Assembly: GCF_024749045.1 (NCBI RefSeq)
Contig: NZ_CP087184.1
Span: 5,084,001-5,148,000, forward strand
From: Pseudomonas sp. B21-028
GTDB lineage: Bacteria; Pseudomonadota; Gammaproteobacteria; Pseudomonadales; Pseudomonadaceae
Reading direction: 5' to 3'
Length of the DNA: 64,000 bases
Shown here one piece after another: positions 32,255 to 41,989 of this stretch. Within the stretch, counting starts at the first letter, position 1. Each line of letters begins with the position of its first letter. Both the position numbers and the translations under genes were made by a program. The notes below the pieces were generated by a model. That model did no database searches. It was not told the DNA's origin and saw only the letters and a list, made by a program, of their open reading frames with translations.

Positions 32255-33157
32255 ATGACCCGCCACCTTCAATCTCCCCTCCTGTCGATGATGATCATGG
32301 CTGGCCTGGCACAAGGCATCGCCGCGCCCGCCTGGGCAGCCGGCAACGCTATGCCAGACATGGATCACAGTCAGATGCAGGGCATGGACCATGGTCAGAT
32401 GCAAGGCATGGATTCGATGCAGTCGATGGAGCCATCCACGACCACTAGCCGCACACCGATTCCCGAACCGAGCACCGCCGACCGCGCGGCGGTCTATGAA
32501 GACCACGGCGGTCACCAGGTGCATGACAGCGCACTCAACTCGTTCTTTCTGATCAATCAGTTGGAATGGCAAGACGCCGATGAAGGCAGCGCCTTGAGTT
32601 GGGACGCCTCCGGCTGGATCGGTGGCGACATCGACCGGCTGTGGCTGCGCTCCGAAGGCGAACGCACCCATGGCAAGACCGAGGAAGCCGAACTCCAGGC
32701 CCTCTGGGGCCACGCCATCAACCCCTGGTGGGACGTGGTGGCCGGTATGCGCCAGGACTTCAAGCCGGACGAGCCGCAAACCTGGGCTGCCTTGGGCATC
32801 CAGGGCATGGCGCTGTACAACTTCGAAACCCAGGCCACGGCCTACCTCGGCGAGAATGGCCAGAGCGCCGTGCGCCTGGAAGGCGACTACGACATCCTGT
32901 TGACCAACCGCCTGATCCTGCAGCCCACCGCCGAAGCCAACTTTTATGGCCGGAACGATCCGGCCCGCGCGGTGGGTCCAGGGTTATCGAACACCGAGCT
33001 GGGGCTGCGGCTGCGTTATGAAATCCGTCGCGAATTCGCCCCTTACATCGGTGTCACCTGGAACCGTGTCTATGGCAACACCGCCGACTACGCCCGCGAG
33101 GAGGACGATGACCGTAGCGAGGCACGCCTGGTCCTGGGCGTGCGCATGTGGTTCTAA
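32255..33157 (+). CDS. copB: Copper resistance outer-membrane protein CopB
   Basis: A 300-residue outer-membrane beta-barrel of the CopB/PcoB family. The signal peptide ends near PAWAAG (residue 30). A Met/Asp/His-rich stretch follows ([17 protein letters not shown], about residues 35-55), then a barrel with [20 protein letters not shown] and terminal [10 protein letters not shown]. The ATG at 32255 has GAGGAG 8 bases upstream and is preferred to the ATG at 32240 that overlaps the copA stop. It binds or exports copper together with CopA. Confidence 0.93.
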   Translation: MTRHLQSPLLSMMIMAGLAQGIAAPAWAAGNAMPDMDHSQMQGMDHGQMQGMDSMQSMEPSTTTSRTPIPEPSTADRAAVYEDHGGHQVHDSALNSFFLINQLEWQDADEGSALSWDASGWIGGDIDRLWLRSEGERTHGKTEEAELQALWGHAINPWWDVVAGMRQDFKPDEPQTWAALGIQGMALYNFETQATAYLGENGQSAVRLEGDYDILLTNRLILQPTAEANFYGRNDPARAVGPGLSNTELGLRLRYEIRREFAPYIGVTWNRVYGNTADYAREEDDDRSEARLVLGVRMWF

Positions 33158-33214
33158 CGGATTGCGCACCCGCCCATTCCCCAAAAACAAGAAAATCGTT
33201 GTAGGAGTCCTTGC

Positions 33215-33601
33215 ATGTCATTGATCAAAAACGCTGTGATCACCGTCGCGTTATCCACCGGGCTGCTGAGCAGCGGCCTGACCCAGGCACACCCCAAGCT
33301 GCTGTCCTCCACCCCTGCCGAGGGTACGCAGGGACCGGCCCCGGCGAAGATCGAGCTGCATTTTTCCGAGAACCTGATGACCAAGTTCTCCGGCGCCAAG
33401 CTACTGATGACCGAGATGCCCGGCATGTCGGCCCATTCGCCCATGGCCATGCCGGCCAAGGTGTCGGGCAGCGAAGACCCCAAGACCATGGTCATCGTCC
33501 CGAATACCCCGCTCACACCGGGCACCTATCAGGTCCAATGGCGCGCGGTATCGTCCGATACTCACCCGATCACCGGCAACGTCACGTTCAAGGTGAAGTG
33601 A
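33215..33601 (+). CDS. copC: Periplasmic copper-binding protein CopC
   Basis: A 128-residue secreted protein. The signal peptide ends at TQA, giving the mature start [12 protein letters not shown], whose N-terminal histidine is a typical Cu(II) ligand. A Met-rich segment ([16 protein letters not shown]) supplies Cu(I) ligands. The closing [20 protein letters not shown] is the family signature. It hands copper to CopD in the membrane. The start follows GTAGGAG. copD begins 1 base after the stop. Confidence 0.95.
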   Translation: MSLIKNAVITVALSTGLLSSGLTQAHPKLLSSTPAEGTQGPAPAKIELHFSENLMTKFSGAKLLMTEMPGMSAHSPMAMPAKVSGSEDPKTMVIVPNTPLTPGTYQVQWRAVSSDTHPITGNVTFKVK

Positions 33602-33602
33602 G

Positions 33603-34529
33603 TTGAGCGATTCGATCGACATAGATCTGATCAACATTGCTCTACGCCTGGTCCTGTATCTGGACCTGATGCTGTTGTTCGGCCTCGCGGCTTTCGGCCT
33701 TTATGCTCTGCGGGGCCAGGAACGAAAATCGGGGGAGGTATTGCCTTTCGCAAGGCTCCTGGCGAGCACGGCCATCGTCGGCGTGCTGCTGTCCATCGCC
33801 GGCATGCTGTGCATGGCTTGGGCCATGAGCGGCGTGACGGACTGGGCCGAGTTGCAGCCGCACGTTGAAATGATAGTGTTGGAGACTGACGTGGGTTCGA
33901 GCTGGAGCCTGCGGATCCTGGCATTGACACTGACCCTTGTCGCCGCGACGCAAAGCAAGCGCCGGCCAAGCGCCAGCCTGTGGCTGGGCACCCTGGCCGG
34001 GGGCGTGGCCCTTGCGACATTGGCATGGGCGGGACATGGCGCCATGGACGAAGGCGAACGACGGAACTGGCACTTCATCACCGATTTCTTGCACCTGTGG
34101 GCAGCGGGTGCCTGGGTCGGCGCCTTGGCAGCGTTTGTGCTGCTGCTTCGCCAGGCTGAACACCGATTGTCGGTGCTGTCTCGGACCCTGACCGGTTTTG
34201 AAAGCGCCGGGGCCGTGATCGTGTTGATCATCAGCGTGACCGGCGTGATGAATTACCTGTTCATCGTCGGCCCGAGCCTCGACGGGCTGTTCGACAGCAC
34301 CTATGGTCAGTTGCTGATCCTTAAACTCGTCCTGTTCGGGGCCATGCTGGTGTTCGCCGCACTGAACCGTTTTCATCTGAGCCCGCGGCTGGAACAGGCC
34401 AGGCAAACCGGCGAACACAGTATCGCCGTGGCGGCCTTGCGACGCAGTATGGTGCTTGAGTTCACTGTAGCGGCGGTCATCCTGGCATTGGTGGCCTGGT
34501 TGGGTACGTTGAGCCCGGCCATGGAATAG
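33603..34529 (+). CDS. copD: Copper-transport membrane protein CopD
   Basis: A 308-residue inner-membrane protein of the CopD family with about eight spans, for example [20 protein letters not shown] at the N-terminus and [18 protein letters not shown] near residue 240. Conserved [14 protein letters not shown] contains a histidine typical of the family. It starts with TTG at 33603, two bases after the copC stop; no better in-frame start is near. It is thought to move copper into the cytoplasm with CopC. No terminator follows; a REP cluster comes next. Confidence 0.9.
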   Translation: MSDSIDIDLINIALRLVLYLDLMLLFGLAAFGLYALRGQERKSGEVLPFARLLASTAIVGVLLSIAGMLCMAWAMSGVTDWAELQPHVEMIVLETDVGSSWSLRILALTLTLVAATQSKRRPSASLWLGTLAGGVALATLAWAGHGAMDEGERRNWHFITDFLHLWAAGAWVGALAAFVLLLRQAEHRLSVLSRTLTGFESAGAVIVLIISVTGVMNYLFIVGPSLDGLFDSTYGQLLILKLVLFGAMLVFAALNRFHLSPRLEQARQTGEHSIAVAALRRSMVLEFTVAAVILALVAWLGTLSPAME

Positions 34530-34551
34530 CATCTGTGGGAGCGTATGCAAA

Positions 34552-34790
34552 TGCTGCATACCCCCTGCATCCCATTGTGGGAGCGAGCCTGCTCGCGATA
34601 GCGGTGGGTCAGCTTGCGGCGATGTTGGCTTTACCGCCGCCATCGCGAGCAGGCTCGCTCCCACAGGGTCTGGCGGCGTCTGCAAATGCTGCTTACATCC
34701 AGATGCAATGTGGGAGCGAGCCTGCTCGCGATAGCGGTGGGGCGGCTTGCGGCGATGTTGGCTTCACTGCCGTCATCACAAGGTTGATGA
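34552..34790. repeat. REP cluster with tandem duplication
   Basis: Three REP cores: GGGAGCGAGCCTGCTCGCGA near 34580, its inverse near 34641, and a direct copy near 34712. The unit from TGTGGGAGCG through GCTTGCGGCGATGTTGGCTT occurs twice, at 34576 and 34709, a 133-base period with few differences. The spacer word TGCAAATGCTGC also recurs (34547, 34681). It fills most of the 34530-34884 gap. Confidence 0.9.
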
Positions 34791-34884
34791 GCATTTAATC
34801 TTTCAATATGCCTGCCCAGTTTTCAGTTTGCCCCTGCCCTTGCTTCCCGGCCTAAATGGCATTTTTATCGACCAAGGCTCTGTT

Positions 34885-36072
34885 ATGGAAAACGTTCGAA
34901 CTTCAAGCACCCACGCCGTCTGGCTGATGGTCAGTGTGGTGTTGGTGGCGCTGAACCTGCGACCTTCGATGGCAGCGGTCGGGCCATTGTTGTCAGCCAT
35001 TCGCGGTGACGTGCCGTTGAGTTTCAGCACCGCCTCGCTGCTCATCATGCTGCCGGTCATGGCCATGGGGCTGGCGATGTTCCTGGGCATGCGCATTGCC
35101 CTGCGCATCGGTGAACACCGCACCATCGTGCTCTCGCTGTTGATCATCGGCATCGCCACGGCGTCGCGCCTGTATCTGGACAGCGCCGCCGAGTTGATTG
35201 TCAGCGCCGTGGTGGCCGGGGTCGGGATCGCGCTGATCCAGGCGGTGATGCCGGCCCTGATCAAATCGCGATTCAGCGACAACGTCTCGCTGTCCATGGG
35301 ACTGTATGTCACCTCGATCATGGGCGGAGCGGCACTGGCGGCGTCATTTTCCCCCTTCGTCCTGACCCAGACCGGCAGTTGGCGTATCGGCCTGGCGATC
35401 TGGGCGATACTGGCGCTGGTTGCCCTGGGTTGCTGGTACGCCCAGCGTGCGGCCGTCACACCGCTGCCCGATGCGCCGAGCCGGAACAAGGAGTCGTTCT
35501 TCGCCAATGGCCGGGCCTGGTTGCTGGCGATTTTCTTCGGCCTCGGCACTGCGTCCTATACCTGTGTGTTGGCCTGGCTGGCGCCGTACTACGTGGAAAA
35601 AGGCTGGAGCGAGCAGCACGCGGGCCTGTTGCTGGGGTTCCTCACGGCGATGGAAGTGCTATCGGGTCTGGTCACCCCGGCAATCGCCAACCGCAGCCAG
35701 GACAAGCGCCTGGTGCTGGCCGTTCTGCTGGCCCTGATCATGACGGGTTTCTGCGGCCTGATCCTCAGCCCTGAACGCTTCAGCCTGCTGTGGCCCTGCC
35801 TGCTGGGGTTGGGCATCGGCGGCCTGTTCCCGATGAGCCTGATCGTTTCCCTCGACCACTTGGACAACCCGCGCCGGGCCGGTGGCCTGACAGCGTTCGT
35901 GCAGGGCATCGGCTACCTGATCGCCGGGCTTTCGCCGTTGATCGCCGGGATGATCCGCGATCAGTTGGGCAGCTTCGAATGGGCCTGGTGGTCGCTCACC
36001 GCGGTCATGGCGCTGATGATCCTGATGGTGTTGCGCTTCAATCCCAAGCAGTACGCGCGGCATATCAGTTGA
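34885..36072 (+). CDS. MFS transporter, CynX/NimT-like
   Basis: A 395-residue major facilitator protein with about 12 spans. The opening block VSVVLVALNLRPSMAAVGPL is characteristic of the CynX (cyanate permease-like) subgroup, which also includes 2-nitroimidazole efflux pumps. The ATG at 34885 was chosen because the membrane part starts there and the upstream frame (to 34747) runs through the REP cluster. Substrate unknown. It stands alone and is not obviously part of the copper operon. Confidence 0.88.
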   Translation: MENVRTSSTHAVWLMVSVVLVALNLRPSMAAVGPLLSAIRGDVPLSFSTASLLIMLPVMAMGLAMFLGMRIALRIGEHRTIVLSLLIIGIATASRLYLDSAAELIVSAVVAGVGIALIQAVMPALIKSRFSDNVSLSMGLYVTSIMGGAALAASFSPFVLTQTGSWRIGLAIWAILALVALGCWYAQRAAVTPLPDAPSRNKESFFANGRAWLLAIFFGLGTASYTCVLAWLAPYYVEKGWSEQHAGLLLGFLTAMEVLSGLVTPAIANRSQDKRLVLAVLLALIMTGFCGLILSPERFSLLWPCLLGLGIGGLFPMSLIVSLDHLDNPRRAGGLTAFVQGIGYLIAGLSPLIAGMIRDQLGSFEWAWWSLTAVMALMILMVLRFNPKQYARHIS

Positions 36073-36088
36073 TGATCAACCCCGCTGG

Positions 36089-36178
36089 AAAGCCGCCGCA
36101 GGAGCTGTCTCGCGAAACGAGGCTGCGATCCTTGCACCGATAAGATCAAAAAATCGCAGCCTTTGGCAGCTCCTACAA
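36089..36178. repeat. Palindromic repeat of a third family
   Basis: GCAGGAGCTGTCTCGCGAAACGAGGCTGCGATC at the left (in part CAGGAGCTGTCTCGCG) is paired with GATCAAAAAATCGCAGCC and TTGGCAGCTCCTAC on the right. The core pairing is GGCTGCGAT with ATCGCAGCC. This family differs from both the common REPs and the 25077 element. Confidence 0.7.
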
Positions 36179-36203
36179 ATTCTGCGTACCAGCACCTGCC
36201 CCG

Positions 36204-36329
36204 TCACAACTCAAACGCCCGCTTGACTTCATCCACGCTCAACTCAGTCGCCTCACTCATGTCCAGCAACTGGGCAAGGGCCGGGGGAAACGACGTTTGT
36301 TCATCGACCCGAACAACTGCCGCCAGCCG
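36204..36329 (-). pseudogene. Possible C-terminal remnant of a lost gene
   Basis: Read on the minus strand, this gives 41 codons before a stop at 36204-36206: it opens RLAAVVRVDEQTSFPP and ends SVDEVKRAFEL, looking like an ordinary helical protein tail. A TAG at 36330-36332 closes the frame upstream and no start or ribosome site is present. The flanking DNA on the upstream side turns AT-rich. I do not recognise the parent family. It could also be chance coding potential. Confidence 0.4.
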
Positions 36330-36572
36330 CTACCGAGGCTGCATAAGAACTTCGAAACTTGTCTTTTACTACCTCAGTGGCCTATACCCACAATGGCGCT
36401 TTAGTTTCCGCGACACGTATTTGCATTTCGTCCCCCTCCGTCCTTGTGCAGGATGTCTTTAAAAGCGAGGCAAGCATATTTAAGAAAATCCTTACAAGCC
36501 ATTTAGAAAATAAATTGCTTCCGCTAGTATACAAATCAACGTCTTTGTCATAAAAATCAGAGACGCTAGCCC

Positions 36573-37532
36573 ATGGATAGCACCAAGAAGGACCTTATGC
36601 TCAATAGTAATTTGCTTAGAAAACTGGACATGCAGGACCTGATGGTGTTCGTCGCGGTGTACGAACAGAGCAGCGTCACCGAGGTCTCCGAGGCCCTCTG
36701 CGTCAGCCAGTCGACCGTGAGTTATTGCTTGAAGAAGCTGCGCAACAGCTTTGAAGATGAATTATTCATTAATACCCGCAGTGGCATGCGCCCCACCAAC
36801 AAAGCCACTGCGATGCACAGTCATATCGCCAAGATTCTCCAGACTATTAATATCTGCCATTCAGGTATCCAGAGCTTCGACCCCACGCAGAAAGAAACAA
36901 CATTCAACATTTGTGCTCCGGAATATTTTGAATTATTGATCTTACCCAAGTTGGTCAAGCATTTTATTGGCAGTCAATTCCCGGTCATCATCAATACAAC
37001 CAAATTTCACAAAGATATTCCCGTTGATGAACTGACGGACGGCCGTTTTGATCTAGTGGTTTGTTTCGGCCCAAACTTTCATCGCAGTGCCAAAGGCTTG
37101 CGCTCGCAAGTATTACTGGAAGATGAACTGGTCTGCGTGGTCGATAGGAACGTCGACTTGCCGGACGAGGCCCTCAGCCTGGAAACATTCGTGGCATGCC
37201 AGCATGTGTTCCCGACCCCATGGACATCCGACACCAACATGATCGACGGTTGGCTGGCCCGACAGGGCTATAGCCGGAAGATCGTCGCCCGGGCCAACAG
37301 CTATGTGGCCGCGCTCAACATGGTGACCGGGACCGATTTCGTGCTGACCCTGCCCCGACGCATTCAGGCATTGACCTGTGATGAGGCCAGATTCAGCCAT
37401 CGCAAGCCACCGGCCGGGTTACCGAACTTTACGCTGGATATGATGTGGAGTGAGAAACCGGGCCAGGACAACGCCAACGTCTGGTTTCGCGAACAGATCG
37501 TGAAGGTCTGCGCCGAGGACGGCTTGCTCTGA
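36573..37532 (+). CDS. LysR family transcriptional regulator (NodD/LeuO-like)
   Basis: A 319-residue LysR-type regulator. The helix-turn-helix is in LMVFVAVYEQSSVTEVSEAL and VSQSTVSYCLKKLR. The ligand-binding part (FNICAPEYFELLILPKLVKH) resembles NodD/LeuO-type members. The ATG at 36573 has only a weak ribosome site; the ATG at 36597 has AAGGA 4 bases upstream and is a fair alternative (311 residues). The first 500 bases and the 220 bases before them are clearly more AT-rich than the surroundings, hinting at transfer. The target is unknown; it has no obvious neighbour to control. Confidence 0.88.
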   Translation: MDSTKKDLMLNSNLLRKLDMQDLMVFVAVYEQSSVTEVSEALCVSQSTVSYCLKKLRNSFEDELFINTRSGMRPTNKATAMHSHIAKILQTINICHSGIQSFDPTQKETTFNICAPEYFELLILPKLVKHFIGSQFPVIINTTKFHKDIPVDELTDGRFDLVVCFGPNFHRSAKGLRSQVLLEDELVCVVDRNVDLPDEALSLETFVACQHVFPTPWTSDTNMIDGWLARQGYSRKIVARANSYVAALNMVTGTDFVLTLPRRIQALTCDEARFSHRKPPAGLPNFTLDMMWSEKPGQDNANVWFREQIVKVCAEDGLL

Positions 37533-37550
37533 ACCACCCGAGAGGTGGTT
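37532..37550 (+). terminator. Hairpin after the LysR gene
   Basis: AACCACC-cgaga-GGTGGTT starts at the last base of the stop codon. There is no T-run directly after it, so termination is uncertain. A second palindrome, CCCGG-gattgcctg-CCGGG, follows. Confidence 0.45.
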
Positions 37551-37643
37551 CCCGGGATTGCCTGCCCGGGATTTTCTACAGGCAAAAAAAAATCCGGAAA
37601 TCCTCACTTTCGTGGGCCTTCCAGACTTTTAAAACAGCAAAAA

Positions 37644-37719
37644 TGGTGGGTCGTGTGGGATTCGAACCTACGACCAATTGGTTAAAAGCCAACTGCTCTA
37701 CCAACTGAGCTAACGACCC
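37644..37719 (-). tRNA. tRNA-Lys (anticodon TTT)
   Basis: The complement folds as a 76-base tRNA with encoded CCA. The acceptor stem is GGGTCGT/ACGACCC; the D-arm is GCTCAGTTGGTAGAGC; the anticodon loop CTTTTAA carries TTT; and the T-arm is CGTAGGTTCGAATCCCACACG-like with GGTTCGAATCC. It decodes AAA/AAG. It lies downstream of queC; a run of nine T on its own strand at about 37584-37592 probably ends the transcript. P. aeruginosa also has tRNA-Lys next to this tol-pal-que region. Confidence 0.97.
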
Positions 37720-37782
37720 GCTGTGTGGTGGCGCGTATAATACTGATTTCTAAGGACTATTCAACACCTAATTTGAAATAAA

Positions 37783-38475
37783 TCAAAAATAAGGGGTTGG
37801 GTCGCTCACGCCCGCCGCAGCGAAGCCTTCGGCACGCAGTCGGCAGCTATCGCATTTGCCACAAGCGCGGCCCTGATCATCAGCCTGGTAGCAGGAAACG
37901 GTCAGTCCATAGTTCACGCCGAGCTTCACACCGGCCCTGACAATATCGGCCTTGCTGAGATTCTGCAGCGGAGCCTGGATGCGGAAGCCTTGCCCTTCCA
38001 CGCCGGCCTTGGTCGCCAGGTTGGCCATGCGCTCGAAGGCTTCGACGAACTCGGGACGGCAGTCCGGGTAACCGGAATAATCCACCGCATTGACGCCGAT
38101 GAAAATGTCACGGGCTTCCAGCACCTCAGCCCAGCCCAGGGCCAAGGACAGGAATACCGTGTTACGCGCCGGCACGTAGGTTACCGGTATGCCTTCACTC
38201 GGAGCTTCGGGTACAGCGATGGTGCTGTCGGTCAGGGCCGAACCACCGATGCCATTGAGGTTCAGGCCAATCACCTTGTGCTCCACCACGCCCAGGTCCC
38301 GAGCCACCCGCTCGGCAGCGTGCAGCTCAGCGCGATGGCGCTGGCCGTAATCGAAACTCATGGTGTAGCAGCGATAACCTTCGGCACGGGCCATGGCCAC
38401 GACCGTGGCCGAATCCAGGCCGCCGGACAACAGGATGACCGCTCGTTTTTCTGCAGTGTTCGTCTGTTCTGTCAT
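37783..38475 (-). CDS. queC: 7-cyano-7-deazaguanine synthase
   Basis: Makes preQ0 from 7-carboxy-7-deazaguanine with ATP and ammonia in queuosine synthesis. It has 230 residues. The PP-loop motif is [17 protein letters not shown] at about residues 13-29. The zinc-binding cysteines near the end are in [18 protein letters not shown]. The ATG at 38475 matches the family start; the longer reading to 38577 overlaps queE and is rejected. One base separates it from the queE stop, so queE-queC form one transcript. Confidence 0.96.
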   Translation of the reverse strand: MTEQTNTAEKRAVILLSGGLDSATVVAMARAEGYRCYTMSFDYGQRHRAELHAAERVARDLGVVEHKVIGLNLNGIGGSALTDSTIAVPEAPSEGIPVTYVPARNTVFLSLALGWAEVLEARDIFIGVNAVDYSGYPDCRPEFVEAFERMANLATKAGVEGQGFRIQAPLQNLSKADIVRAGVKLGVNYGLTVSCYQADDQGRACGKCDSCRLRAEGFAAAGVSDPTPYF

Positions 38476-38476
38476 G

Positions 38477-39124
38477 TCAGCGCCCCGGCTCGTCGTTCCA
38501 AAGATATTTGTGCAGCTGCAATTGCAGGCGCACCGGCAGGTTGTCCGCCACCACCCAGTCCGCCAGATCCCGCGCATTCAAGTCGTGATGACTTGGCGAC
38601 ACCAGGACCTCACCGGCTCGCTGGTCGAGCCCATACTGGATCAGCTTGGACACGGCCCAGTCGTAATCTTCCCGCGAACAGATAACGAACTTGACCTGAT
38701 CGTTGGGCGTCAGCAGTTCGATGTTCTCGTAGCGGTTACGATGCGCTTCCTTGGAGCCTGGGGTTTTCAAGTCCACGACGCGACTGACGCGTGGATCGAC
38801 GGCTGAGATATCCAGGGCGCCGCTGGTCTCCAGCGAAACCTCATAACCGGCATCACACAACTGCTTGAGCAAGGGAATGGCGTTGGGTTGTGCCAGTGGC
38901 TCGCCACCCGTAACGCAAACGTAGCGCGGCCGATAGCCGGCCACTTGCTCGAGGATGTCGTCGAGGGTTCGCAGGGTGCCACCGCTGAAGGCGTAGGCAC
39001 TGTCGCAGTATTGGCAACGCAACGGGCAACCGGTGAGGCGCACAAATACCGTGGGCAGCCCGGCCGTTCGTGTTTCACCCTGCAACGAGTAAAAAACTTC
39101 GGTGATTCTCAATGTGTCTTGCAT
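38477..39124 (-). CDS. queE: 7-carboxy-7-deazaguanine synthase
   Basis: A 215-residue radical SAM enzyme that contracts the ring of 6-carboxytetrahydropterin in queuosine synthesis. The start [20 protein letters not shown] is typical. The cluster-binding cysteines are in [17 protein letters not shown], and [10 protein letters not shown] follows. ATG at 39124 was chosen; a GTG at 39133 is less likely. It lies 167 bases after cpoB with the cpoB terminator between, so it probably has its own promoter. Confidence 0.95.
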   Translation of the reverse strand: MQDTLRITEVFYSLQGETRTAGLPTVFVRLTGCPLRCQYCDSAYAFSGGTLRTLDDILEQVAGYRPRYVCVTGGEPLAQPNAIPLLKQLCDAGYEVSLETSGALDISAVDPRVSRVVDLKTPGSKEAHRNRYENIELLTPNDQVKFVICSREDYDWAVSKLIQYGLDQRAGEVLVSPSHHDLNARDLADWVVADNLPVRLQLQLHKYLWNDEPGR

Positions 39125-39241
39125 AGTCGCCACGGGCGTAACAGCTAAACAGGCCGTCCGCCTCCGTCAGGCACTTCAAGGAACCCCGCCATCGCGCAGG
39201 CCCCAAAAAGCGTGTTTCAGAAAAAGGGCGTGAATTCTAAC

Positions 39242-39270
39242 GAAAAAACCCGCGACAGGCGCGGGTTTCT
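39242..39270 (-). terminator. Terminator after cpoB
   Basis: On the minus strand: AAACCCGCG-cctgt-CGCGGGTTTTTT. A strong stem and T-run end the tol-pal transcript 21 bases past the cpoB stop. Confidence 0.9.
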
Positions 39271-39291
39271 TCGTTACAGGACCAAACCGGC

Positions 39292-40128
39292 TTACATGCG
39301 CTGCAGATCGCGCTGGGCCAACTGGGCGGCAGAAGTCCCCGGATACTGGGAGACCACCTGCTGCAGGATGCCCTTGACCTTGTCGGTGTGACCAAGGCGG
39401 CGCTCCACGTCAGCCAGCTTGTACAGCGAATCCGGCACTTTGGCATGCTTGGGATACAGCTGGGAAACCTTGGCGAATGCCTGGCCGGCACCTTGCAGGT
39501 CGCCCTTGGCCAGGTTCACTTCACCCAACCAGTATTGGGCATTGCCCGAGTACTGGCTGTTTGGGTATTTGCGCAGGAAAGCGGCAAAGGCCTGGCTGGC
39601 CTTGTCGAAATCCTTGGCCTTGATCAAGTCGAAGGCAGCATCGTAATAGAGCTTTTCCTTCGCCGGATCAGCCGGTTCGCCACTGGCGGCAGGTGCCGGA
39701 GCGCTAGCCCCTGCACCCGCGCCTGCGGCAGTGCCAGGGGCGTTCAAGTCGCCACCGGCAGGAGAATTCTCAGAAGTCGCGGCAGGTGCAGCACCGCTTA
39801 CTATGCGCCGATCAAGATCCTGGTAACGCTCCAGGTTTTCCTGCTTCATGCGCGATACTTCGTTTTGCAGAACTTCAATCGCGCCTTGTTGGCGTGAAAG
39901 CTGATCCTGCATTTGCTGCAGTTGGTTGAACAGCTGGCCCTGTGCCGAGACAGGGGCCGAAACCCCTCCCCCGGCATAGGCGCCGTTCGTACCGTAACCC
40001 GCAGGCGGATAACTGCTCCCGCTATTGTTATAGCCAGCATCGTTATCGACCACAGGAACCGCAGCCCACACCGCAAGCGGTGCGAGACTGAGAGCCAGAA
40101 CAGTTACAGCACGACGGCACGTTCGCAT
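39292..40128 (-). CDS. cpoB: Tol-Pal associated periplasmic protein CpoB (YbgF)
   Basis: A 278-residue secreted protein. The signal peptide is cleaved near LAVWAAV (residue 22). A coiled coil (QLFNQLQQMQDQLSRQQGAI, about 65-105) allows trimerisation. An Ala/Pro/Gly-rich linker follows (about 110-150), then TPR repeats (YYDAAFDLIKAKDFDKASQA onward). It coordinates peptidoglycan synthesis with outer-membrane constriction at division. It lies 6 bases after pal and ends the operon. Confidence 0.95.
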   Translation of the reverse strand: MRTCRRAVTVLALSLAPLAVWAAVPVVDNDAGYNNSGSSYPPAGYGTNGAYAGGGVSAPVSAQGQLFNQLQQMQDQLSRQQGAIEVLQNEVSRMKQENLERYQDLDRRIVSGAAPAATSENSPAGGDLNAPGTAAGAGAGASAPAPAASGEPADPAKEKLYYDAAFDLIKAKDFDKASQAFAAFLRKYPNSQYSGNAQYWLGEVNLAKGDLQGAGQAFAKVSQLYPKHAKVPDSLYKLADVERRLGHTDKVKGILQQVVSQYPGTSAAQLAQRDLQRM

Positions 40129-40134
40129 GACGAA

Positions 40135-40635
40135 TCAGTTCTTACGCAGTTCGACGCGACGGTTCTGAGCCCAGGACTGCTCGTCGTTACCGGTAGCAAC
40201 TGGACGCTCTTCGCCGTAGGAAACCAGTTCCAGCTGAGCTGGGGAAACACCTTGCAGTACCAGGTAGCGTTGAACGGCTTTCGCACGACGCTCGCCCAGT
40301 GCCATGTTGTACTCACGAGTACCACGTTCGTCGGTGTTGCCTTCCAGAACAACGCGAGCGCCGTTTGCTTTCAGGTCTTTGGCGTGAACGTCCAGGGCGC
40401 GCATGGCTTCTGGCTTCAGGTCCGAGCTGTCGTATTCGAAGTAGAAGGTGGTGATTGCGCGCAGAGCAGCTTCTTCGCTCATGGAGCCGTCAACTGCACC
40501 GGTGTTAGCGCCGTAACCAGCGTTCGGATCAACAGCGCCTTCACCAGCGTTGTCGCCGCCTTTGGACGAGCAACCTACAGCTACAGCCATGGCCAGAGCC
40601 AGCGCAGCAAATTTACCAAACTTCAGCATTTCCAT
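40135..40635 (-). CDS. pal: Peptidoglycan-associated lipoprotein
   Basis: A 166-residue outer-membrane lipoprotein. The lipobox is [11 protein letters not shown], with the acylated cysteine near residue 22. The C-terminal OmpA-like peptidoglycan-binding domain contains [20 protein letters not shown] and [20 protein letters not shown]. It links the outer membrane to the cell wall and binds TolB. GGAGTTTCACG precedes the ATG. 52 bases separate it from tolB. Confidence 0.97.
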   Translation of the reverse strand: MEMLKFGKFAALALAMAVAVGCSSKGGDNAGEGAVDPNAGYGANTGAVDGSMSEEAALRAITTFYFEYDSSDLKPEAMRALDVHAKDLKANGARVVLEGNTDERGTREYNMALGERRAKAVQRYLVLQGVSPAQLELVSYGEERPVATGNDEQSWAQNRRVELRKN

Positions 40636-40687
40636 CGTGAAACTCCTAATGAACCCCAGTGTGTTAAGTAAAACGTATTGCGCCGCG

Positions 40688-41989
40688 TCAGTTCAGGTAA
40701 GGGGACCAGGACGGTTCTCTGACTTCGCCTTGAGCGGTAGGAAGCGGGAGCCTTACGCGTCCATTAATGGACACGAGCATCAAGACTCCCCGGCCCTGCT
40801 GGCGGGTGGCGTAGATTACCATGGTGCCGTTGGGCGCAACAGTAGGTGACTCGTCCAGAGTGCTATCAGTTAGGATTTTTACGCTGCCGCGCTGAATATC
40901 CTGGGCTGCCACCTTGAAATTGGTGAAACCGTCCTGGCGATGGATCATCACCAGGGTCTTCTCGTCCGCCGACAGTTTAGGGTTGGCGTTGTAGTTACCG
41001 ACGAAGGTCACGCGCTCGGCACCGCCACCACTGGCACTGGTCTTGTAGATCTGCGGTTTGCCACCACGGTCGGAAGTGAAGTAGATGGTCGAGCCATCCT
41101 TGCCCCAGAACGGTTCGGTGTTGATGCCCGGGCCGTTGGTGACACGGGAGATCGAACGCGAGGCCAGGTTCATCACATAGATGTCCGGGTTACCGTCCTT
41201 GGACAGTACGAACGCCAGGCGGTTACCGTCCGGCGACCAGGCTGGCGCGCCGTTCAGGCCTTCGAAGTTGGTGATCTGTTCACGGCGACCGGTGTCGATG
41301 TGCTGCACGAAAATGCGCGGACGCTTCTGCTCGAACGACACATAGGCGATGCGCTTGCCATCGGGAGCGAAACGCGGCGACAGGATCGGCTCACGCGATT
41401 GCAGCAGGGTGACCGCGCGGGCGCCGTCGTAGTCGGAGCGCTGCAGGGTGTAGCGGGTGTTTTTCTCGGAGAAGCGTTCGGCCGTCACGTAGAGCATGCG
41501 GGTAGAGAATGCACCCTTGATGCCGGTGAGTTTCTCGAACGACTGGTCGGAGATGTAGTGCGCCATGTCACGCAGTTGGTCAGTGCTGCCCGACACGCTG
41601 CCGGTCAGCACCTGCTGTTCGGTGGCGACGTTGAACAGGGCGTATTGCACCTGCAGGCGGCCGCCAGCCGGAACGATGCTGCCGACCATGATGTACTGGG
41701 CGCCCAGGGCCTTCCAGTCACGGTAGATGACTTCGCTGGCCTGGGTGGGCAGGCTGATCATGTTCTGCTTCGGAATCGGCGCGTAGTAACCCGAGTTGCG
41801 CAGGTCGTTGCCGATGATTTCCGCCATATCGTCCGGCAGGACGCTACCGCCCTGCCAGCCGAACGGTACGACGGCGATCGGGGTGGCCCGGTCGCTGCCG
41901 CTGGTGACCAGAATGTTCTTTTCCTCTGCCACCGCTATCCCTGCCAGGCAGCAGATAACGACAAGCATTCCTCGAAGAAGGTTTCTCAC
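40688..41989 (-). CDS. tolB: Tol-Pal translocation protein TolB
   Basis: A 433-residue periplasmic protein. The signal peptide [20 protein letters not shown] is cleaved near residue 21. The N-terminal alpha/beta domain is followed by a six-bladed propeller with WD40-like repeats such as [20 protein letters not shown] and [17 protein letters not shown]. It binds Pal and TolA. It overlaps tolA by 4 bases, so the two are translated in tandem. Confidence 0.97.
   Translation of the reverse strand: MRNLLRGMLVVICCLAGIAVAEEKNILVTSGSDRATPIAVVPFGWQGGSVLPDDMAEIIGNDLRNSGYYAPIPKQNMISLPTQASEVIYRDWKALGAQYIMVGSIVPAGGRLQVQYALFNVATEQQVLTGSVSGSTDQLRDMAHYISDQSFEKLTGIKGAFSTRMLYVTAERFSEKNTRYTLQRSDYDGARAVTLLQSREPILSPRFAPDGKRIAYVSFEQKRPRIFVQHIDTGRREQITNFEGLNGAPAWSPDGNRLAFVLSKDGNPDIYVMNLASRSISRVTNGPGINTEPFWGKDGSTIYFTSDRGGKPQIYKTSASGGGAERVTFVGNYNANPKLSADEKTLVMIHRQDGFTNFKVAAQDIQRGSVKILTDSTLDESPTVAPNGTMVIYATRQQGRGVLMLVSINGRVRLPLPTAQGEVREPSWSPYLN

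Noticed and set aside
37644..37719. tRNA-Lys as an attachment site of an integrated element
   Set aside because: No integrase gene and no duplicated tRNA 3' end were seen on either side within the window.
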